From JAVBOF01 sp031550915 (GTDB lineage: Bacteria > Bacillota > Clostridia > Christensenellales > MGBC116941), in NCBI GenBank assembly GCA_031550915.1, contig JAVBOF010000160.1, positions 1 to 17,946 of the forward strand: a stretch of 17,946 nucleotides of DNA, read 5' to 3'. The translations under genes and the position numbers were made by a program. Under the pieces are notes generated by a model. That model had not been told where the DNA came from. It saw only the letters and a list, made by a program, of their open reading frames with translations, and did no database searches. How positions within the stretch are numbered: position 1 is the stretch's first letter; each line of letters starts with the position of its first letter. Of the stretch, positions 13,226-17,946 are shown piece after piece.

Positions 13226-15535
13226 GTGAATTTTTCCGACAACGCTTTAAAGGTCTTGGAGAAGCGGTATCTATCGAGGGACATCGAAGGGAATCTAACC
13301 GAAACGGTCGAAGGGCTGTTTCGCAGGGTAGCGAAGTATATCGCCTCTGCGGACACCATATATGATACGAACGCGGATGTCCGATCCCTTGCCAACAAAT
13401 TTTATGACCTTATGGTCAGCCAGAAATTCATGCCGAATTCGCCTACGTTGATGAACGCAGGAAAGCCGTTGGGCCAGCTTTCAGCATGTTTTGTTCTACC
13501 CGTTAAAGATGCCATGGAAGATATATTCGACGCCGTCAAAAACGCGGCCTTGATACATAAAAGCGGGGGAGGAACCGGTTTCAGCTTCTCGCGTCTTAGG
13601 CCAAAAGGAGCTTCCGTACAATCCACAGGCGGAGTGGCAAGCGGGCCGGTCAGCTTTATGAAGGTATTTAACGCGGCTACCGAAGCCGTTAAGCAGGGTG
13701 GGACGCGCAGGGGCGCGAACATGGGTATTTTGCGTATAGACCATCCCGATATACTGGAGTTTATCCAATGTAAACAGGACAACGCCGATATAACCAATTT
13801 CAATATCTCGGTTGGCCTTACTGAAGCCTTCATGGAAGCGGTATACGCCGACGAGGAATATGACCTTGTAGACCCGAAAACCAACGAAGCGGCAGCCAGG
13901 CTAAACGCCCGTATGGTTTATGACCTTATAGTTGATATGGCCTGGACAAATGGCGAGCCGGGCATAATATTTTTGGACAGGCTCAATAGGGATAACGTGG
14001 TCCCGGGCGTCGGGGACATAGAAAGCACCAATCCCTGCGGCGAGCAGCCCTTGCTGCCATACGAAAGCTGCAATCTCGGTTCCCTCAACCTTGCCGTAAT
14101 GGTGAAACAGGGAATAAAAGGCCCGGAAATAGATTACGATGAGATCGAAAAGGTCATCGGTCTATCGGTCCATTTTTTAGACAATGTTATCGACAGCAAC
14201 AAATATCCCCTAGCGGAGATCGAGGACATGACAAAGCAAACCCGCAAGATAGGCCTCGGCGTTATGGGCTTTGCGGATATGCTATTGTTGCTTGGTATCC
14301 CTTACAACAGCGAAGAGGCTATCGAACTGGCGGATAAGCTAATGACTTTTATACAGGAAAAATCAAACGAAGCGTCCATAAGTTTGGCTGAAAAACGAGG
14401 CCCTTTCCCTCTTTACGGGCAGAGCACGCTGGCAAAAACATCGCCGCCGATACGCAACGCAACGCGGACGACGATTGCACCGACGGGGACTATATCGATA
14501 ATCTGCAATACCTCCAGCGGAATAGAACCGCTTTTTGCCATATCATTTGTGCGAAATGTAATGGATAACTCCGAACTTCCTGAAACCCATTCCTATTTTG
14601 AGAAACTGGCTAAAGAAAGGGGCTTCTACAGCGCCGGATTGATGCGTGAAATAGCTGAACATGGCAGTTTGGAACATATCGATGGCGTGCCCGAAGATAT
14701 AAAAACCTATTTTGTAACTGCCCATGATATTTCGCCGAGTTACCATATACGTATGCAGGCTGCTTTCCAGAAACATGTGGACAATGCCGTATCCAAAACC
14801 GTCAACTTCAATTCCGACGCAACGCGGGACGATGTTCGCGAGGTATATGACCTTGCGTTTGAACTGGATTGCAAAGGGGTGACCATCTACCGCGACGGCA
14901 GCCGTGAAGCGCAGGTTCTAAATATCGGAACGGTTAAAAAAAGCCCTGATGAACAAAGTGTCGAGGTGCCGATCCAAAGGCCGATCACCCCCCGCCCCCG
15001 TCCGGATGTAACGATGGGCATAACCGAGAAGGTACGTATTGGCTGCGGTAACCTTTATATAACCGTGAATTACGATGAAAACGGTATCTGCGAGGTTTTC
15101 ACAAATCTGGGCAGGGCTGGAGGCTGCCCCTCGCAGAGCGAAGCTACAAGCCGGTTGATATCTACTGCGCTGAGAAGCGGCATGGATGTAAATACTCTTG
15201 TAGAGCAATTGCGCGGAATACGCTGCCACAGCACATTACGGCAAAAAGGGCTTAAAGTGCTATCCTGCCCGGACGCCATAGGCAGAGTGATCGAAAAGGT
15301 AACGCAAGCTTCGATTTACAATAATGGCAGCGGTACCCTTTCAGACATATCCGAACGTGATATATCCAGCTTTTCAGGTCCGGCTGCCGGATGCAGCAAC
15401 AATTGTTCCCTGTGCAGTAACAGCGACAACTGCACAAATTCTAAAAGCGGTAGCTGCCCGGAATGCAACAGCGCCCTTGAACACGAAGGAGGCTGCGCGG
15501 TGTGCCGCGCATGCGGATATAGTAAATGCGGTTAA
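13226..15535 (+). CDS. nrdJ: Adenosylcobalamin-dependent (class II) ribonucleotide reductase
   Basis: A 769-residue enzyme reducing ribonucleotides to deoxyribonucleotides with a radical generated from coenzyme B12, so it works without oxygen. Seen: NSPTLMNAG (71-79), LSACF with C88, TRRGANMG (160-167), NPCGE (269-273) with the thiyl-radical C271 and E273, and C282 as the likely redox partner of C88; the 11-residue spacing from C271 to C282 equals that in the Thermotoga enzyme. APTGTISIICNTSSGIEP lies at 418-435. A TSCPD domain follows (about 600-695), then a cysteine-rich tail ending CPEC...CAVCRACGYSKCG that carries the C-terminal thiols. I chose GTG 13226 rather than TTG 13211 because GGAAGGTG sits 5 nt before the GTG. 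It is divergent from the regulator operon, with its own NrdR-controlled promoter. Confidence 0.97.
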   Translation: MNFSDNALKVLEKRYLSRDIEGNLTETVEGLFRRVAKYIASADTIYDTNADVRSLANKFYDLMVSQKFMPNSPTLMNAGKPLGQLSACFVLPVKDAMEDIFDAVKNAALIHKSGGGTGFSFSRLRPKGASVQSTGGVASGPVSFMKVFNAATEAVKQGGTRRGANMGILRIDHPDILEFIQCKQDNADITNFNISVGLTEAFMEAVYADEEYDLVDPKTNEAAARLNARMVYDLIVDMAWTNGEPGIIFLDRLNRDNVVPGVGDIESTNPCGEQPLLPYESCNLGSLNLAVMVKQGIKGPEIDYDEIEKVIGLSVHFLDNVIDSNKYPLAEIEDMTKQTRKIGLGVMGFADMLLLLGIPYNSEEAIELADKLMTFIQEKSNEASISLAEKRGPFPLYGQSTLAKTSPPIRNATRTTIAPTGTISIICNTSSGIEPLFAISFVRNVMDNSELPETHSYFEKLAKERGFYSAGLMREIAEHGSLEHIDGVPEDIKTYFVTAHDISPSYHIRMQAAFQKHVDNAVSKTVNFNSDATRDDVREVYDLAFELDCKGVTIYRDGSREAQVLNIGTVKKSPDEQSVEVPIQRPITPRPRPDVTMGITEKVRIGCGNLYITVNYDENGICEVFTNLGRAGGCPSQSEATSRLISTALRSGMDVNTLVEQLRGIRCHSTLRQKGLKVLSCPDAIGRVIEKVTQASIYNNGSGTLSDISERDISSFSGPAAGCSNNCSLCSNSDNCTNSKSGSCPECNSALEHEGGCAVCRACGYSKCG

Positions 15536-15563
15536 AGAAGAGGCCTTTAGAACCTCTTCTATT
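15536..15563 (+). terminator. Hairpin after nrdJ (probable weak terminator)
   Basis: AGAAGAGG (15536-15543) pairs perfectly with CCTCTTCT (15553-15560) immediately after the nrdJ stop codon. The tail TATTG is poor in T, so termination may be partial. A second hairpin follows: AAAGCGGTATC (15579-15589) with GATGCCGCTTT (15605-15615), 11 bp with one wobble pair and a 15-nt loop. The two may act together. Confidence 0.55.
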
Positions 15564-15620
15564 GCACAAACATTAGACAAAGCGGTATCCGGCTTTTTAC
15601 GCTTGATGCCGCTTTCTTGC

Positions 15621-15649
15621 TTTACAAAAATGGCGGCTTTCAATATAAT
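15621..15649 (+). promoter_or_regulatory. Promoter of the glycosyltransferase gene
   Basis: TTTACA (15621-15626), 17 bp, TATAAT (15644-15649); one mismatch overall. Transcription would begin near 15656, leaving a short leader of about 24 nt before the start codon. Confidence 0.75.
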
Positions 15650-15679
15650 GTTAGCGTATTTATAAAGACGGAGGCCATG

Positions 15680-17946
15680 ATGCAGGACAGCGATATAAAA
15701 GAAACACTCCTTTCTGAAAGAGGAGCGAAGGAAGGCTCCCTTGGCGATATAGATCGATTGGAAGTCTTGCTTGACACTGCGCATAAGGAAAATAACCAAC
15801 TTAAAACCCGTCTTGTATCCAAGGATAAGGAAATAGACCAGCTCATCCAGAGCGAAGCCGCGCTAAAGGAAGAACTAAACGGCTTAAAAAACGGCGTATT
15901 CTATAAATTATATATGCTGCAAAAGAAAATACTCTTTCCCCAGGGTTCAAGGCGCAACTTGATCATAAAGCTGATATTCCGGTGTTTGCGTCATCCTTTG
16001 CGCCTTTTAAAGAGCCTTTCGCCGCATAATATCAAGGTGTTTTTCAAACGGTTGAAAAATAAGGATCTGGAGCATTTGTCCGCAAGAATAGGTATGTTTA
16101 TCGGGGAAAGCGATCCGTCCCTTTCGGGCCTTGAGATTTTTGAATACGATGAAAACAATATTCCTTTGATCGAGTTTGATGCGACGGACGAACCGCTCGT
16201 AACGATAGTGATGCCGGTGTATAACCAATGGAGTTATACCTACAACTCCCTGCGCGCTATCAAGGAATTCACTGCCGATATACCGTTCGAACTCATTATC
16301 GGTGATGATGTTTCGACCGATGAAACTGCATCGATATCCGCGTATATAAAGAATATTCGCGTAATTCGTAATAGCAGGAATATCGGCTTCCTTCAAAACT
16401 GTAATAACGCCGCGTCTTTTGCAAAGGGCAAATATATATATTTTATAAACAATGATACGCAGGTGCAGAAGGATTGGCTCAAACCGCTTGTCCGGCTAAT
16501 GGAAGACGACGAAAGCGTCGGTATGTGCGGATCTAAGCTTGTTTATCCGGATGGCAGGCTTCAAGAAGCCGGCGGCATTTTTTGGAGCGACGGCAGTGCG
16601 TGGAATTACGGCAGGTTTGAAGATGCGGGCCGGCCCAAATTCAACTATGTTAAAAATGTGGATTATATCTCAGGCGCGGCTATTATGATACGAAAAAAGC
16701 TGTGGGATGAGATAGGCGGGTTTGACCCGCGATATGAGCCAGCATATTGTGAAGATTCTGACTTAGCGTTTGAGGTTCGAAAAAGGGGTTTACGGGTAGT
16801 TTACCACCCAAAATCCGTCGTTGTACATTTTGAAGGCATCACCAATGGTACTGATACTTCGGGCGGCATCAAAAGCTATCAGATAGAGAATATGAAAAAG
16901 TTCTATGAAAAGTGGAAGGATGTATTGCAGGCGGAACATTTCATAAACGGGGAGAACGTCTTTTGGGCAAGGGACCGTTCACGCGGTAAAAAATGTGTCG
17001 TGGTAATAGATCATTACGTGCCGCAATATGACAAGGACGCAGGCTCCAAGAATACCTATCTGTTTTTGAGACAGCTTGTAAAAGAAGGCTATCACACGAT
17101 TTTCATAGGGGATAATTTTACCCGTCAGGAGCCTTACACATCGGAGCTGCAACGCCTTGGTATAGAAGTAATCTACGGTACCGATTATATGAACAGTATA
17201 AAATCATATTTCGCTAAGAATGCTGCTTTTATCGATACCGTCGTTTTGAACCGCCCGCATATCGGTCTTAAATATATCGATACATTAAGCAGATGCGGAA
17301 TAGGCAACATAGTGTTCCACGGGCACGATCTGCACTATTTAAGGGAAAAAGCCCAATATGAAACAACCGGGGACAAGTCATATCTGAAATCAGCAGAAAA
17401 GATGAAGCGGATAGAGTTTTCTATCTTTGAAAAATCCGATGCCATAATGACTGTCAGTTCCAAGGAGAAGGAGATCATCCGAGCAGAATTTCCAAACAAG
17501 AAGATTGAGATCGTTCCAGTATTCTTCTATGAACGATTTGAAGATATCGGTAAATTGAATATCTCAGATACTAAAGATCTTCTTTTCGTAGGAGGATTCG
17601 GCCATCCGCCAAACGCGGATGCGGTACTTTACTTCGCGAACGAAATCTTTCCGCAAATCAAGGGTTTGGATGCAAAGCTAATAGTGGTGGGATCTAACCC
17701 GCCGGAAGAGATAAAGAAGCTGGATGGCGAAGATATCATTATAAAAGGCTTTGTATCGGATGAAGAGTTGGAGCAGCTTTACAGGGATGCAAGGGTAGTC
17801 GTCATCCCGCTTCGTTTTGGCGCCGGCGTTAAGGGCAAGACCATAGAGGCCATGCACAGCCTCACACCTATAGTCTCCACATCCTTTGGCATAGAAGGAC
17901 TGGCGGATATCGAAACCTGTGTAAACGCAATGGACGACGCCAAAAG
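15680..17946 (+). CDS. Two-domain glycosyltransferase (GT2-type + GT4-type), C-terminus beyond window
   Basis: 755 codons are open to the right edge with no stop, so the gene is incomplete. Residues about 25-72 are charged and heptad-like, a probable coiled coil. A GT-A fold, family 2 type domain spans about 173-390: VTIVMPVYNQ (174-183), the GDD nucleotide-binding acid pair (208-210), NND as the DXD-like metal site (257-259), SGAAIMIRK (331-339) and EDSDLAFEVRKRG (358-370), as in rhamnan and O-antigen type transferases. A GT-B domain of the group 1 (GT4) type spans about 438 to the end, with LLFVGGFGHPPNADAV (634-649) and FGAGVKGKTIEAM (713-725), its sugar-nucleotide site. No membrane segments were seen. 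It probably builds a surface polysaccharide on the cytoplasmic face. GGAGG is 5 nt before ATG 15680 and only 2 nt before ATG 15677, so I prefer the former. Sugars and acceptor are unknown. Confidence 0.9.
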   Translation, partial: MQDSDIKETLLSERGAKEGSLGDIDRLEVLLDTAHKENNQLKTRLVSKDKEIDQLIQSEAALKEELNGLKNGVFYKLYMLQKKILFPQGSRRNLIIKLIFRCLRHPLRLLKSLSPHNIKVFFKRLKNKDLEHLSARIGMFIGESDPSLSGLEIFEYDENNIPLIEFDATDEPLVTIVMPVYNQWSYTYNSLRAIKEFTADIPFELIIGDDVSTDETASISAYIKNIRVIRNSRNIGFLQNCNNAASFAKGKYIYFINNDTQVQKDWLKPLVRLMEDDESVGMCGSKLVYPDGRLQEAGGIFWSDGSAWNYGRFEDAGRPKFNYVKNVDYISGAAIMIRKKLWDEIGGFDPRYEPAYCEDSDLAFEVRKRGLRVVYHPKSVVVHFEGITNGTDTSGGIKSYQIENMKKFYEKWKDVLQAEHFINGENVFWARDRSRGKKCVVVIDHYVPQYDKDAGSKNTYLFLRQLVKEGYHTIFIGDNFTRQEPYTSELQRLGIEVIYGTDYMNSIKSYFAKNAAFIDTVVLNRPHIGLKYIDTLSRCGIGNIVFHGHDLHYLREKAQYETTGDKSYLKSAEKMKRIEFSIFEKSDAIMTVSSKEKEIIRAEFPNKKIEIVPVFFYERFEDIGKLNISDTKDLLFVGGFGHPPNADAVLYFANEIFPQIKGLDAKLIVVGSNPPEEIKKLDGEDIIIKGFVSDEELEQLYRDARVVVIPLRFGAGVKGKTIEAMHSLTPIVSTSFGIEGLADIETCVNAMDDAK

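Noticed and set aside
13211..13228. TTG start for nrdJ at 13211
   Set aside because: The GGAAGGTG at 13213-13220 would then be inside the gene; it is correctly placed for GTG 13226.
16007..16396. 129-codon minus-strand open frame
   Set aside because: It is antisense to the glycosyltransferase, which continues uninterrupted with family motifs through this stretch.

Overview
The window looks like a chromosomal segment from a low-to-moderate GC, Gram-positive anaerobe of the Bacillota, most likely a clostridial lineage. The signs are a yybP-ykoY type Mn2+ riboswitch in front of a P-type ATPase, strong AGGAGG-type ribosome binding sites, consensus TTGACA/TATAAT promoters, GerMN lipoproteins, an ECF transporter S component, and a B12-dependent (class II) ribonucleotide reductase with NrdR-like boxes. 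Species cannot be named from this sequence. No rRNA, tRNA, CRISPR array, insertion sequence or phage gene was seen.

Layout. (1) 1-433, minus: the N-terminal 144 codons of a DUF4405-like, histidine-rich membrane protein that runs off the left edge, followed by about 620 bp without a convincing gene. (2) 1058-3664, minus: an 868-residue SERCA-like Ca2+/Mn2+ P-type ATPase with its own promoter and a riboswitch whose P1 helix competes with a terminator. (3) 4039-6822, plus: a DUF4173-like polytopic membrane protein and a secreted protein with a bacterial Ig-like domain. Each has its own promoter, and each promoter carries a TCAATA...TATTGA inverted repeat overlapping the -35 box. (4) 12856 down to 6897, minus: a tightly packed run of six genes, OmpR-type response regulator, sensor kinase, GerMN lipoprotein, multi-GerMN lipoprotein, ECF S component and TIM-barrel protein. 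Short gaps and overlaps suggest one operon, ending at a shared bidirectional terminator near 6850. (5) 13226-15535, plus: nrdJ, divergent from that operon. (6) 15680 to the right edge, plus: a large two-domain glycosyltransferase (GT2-type then GT4-type), incomplete.

How the parts work together. The regulator-kinase-GerMN lipoprotein order resembles the actinobacterial MtrA-MtrB-LpqB module, where a GerMN lipoprotein accompanies a cell-envelope two-component system. Here the module has two such lipoproteins, with a small-molecule uptake subunit and an enzyme-like TIM barrel coupled at its end. The region between the response regulator and nrdJ is dense in signals: a minus-strand promoter, a nested set of helices closed by a perfect 9-bp stem, a terminator-like hairpin, and the nrdJ promoter with two NrdR-like boxes. 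The most interesting unexplained items are this structured leader, the GerMN two-component module, and the missing canonical start codon of the sensor kinase.
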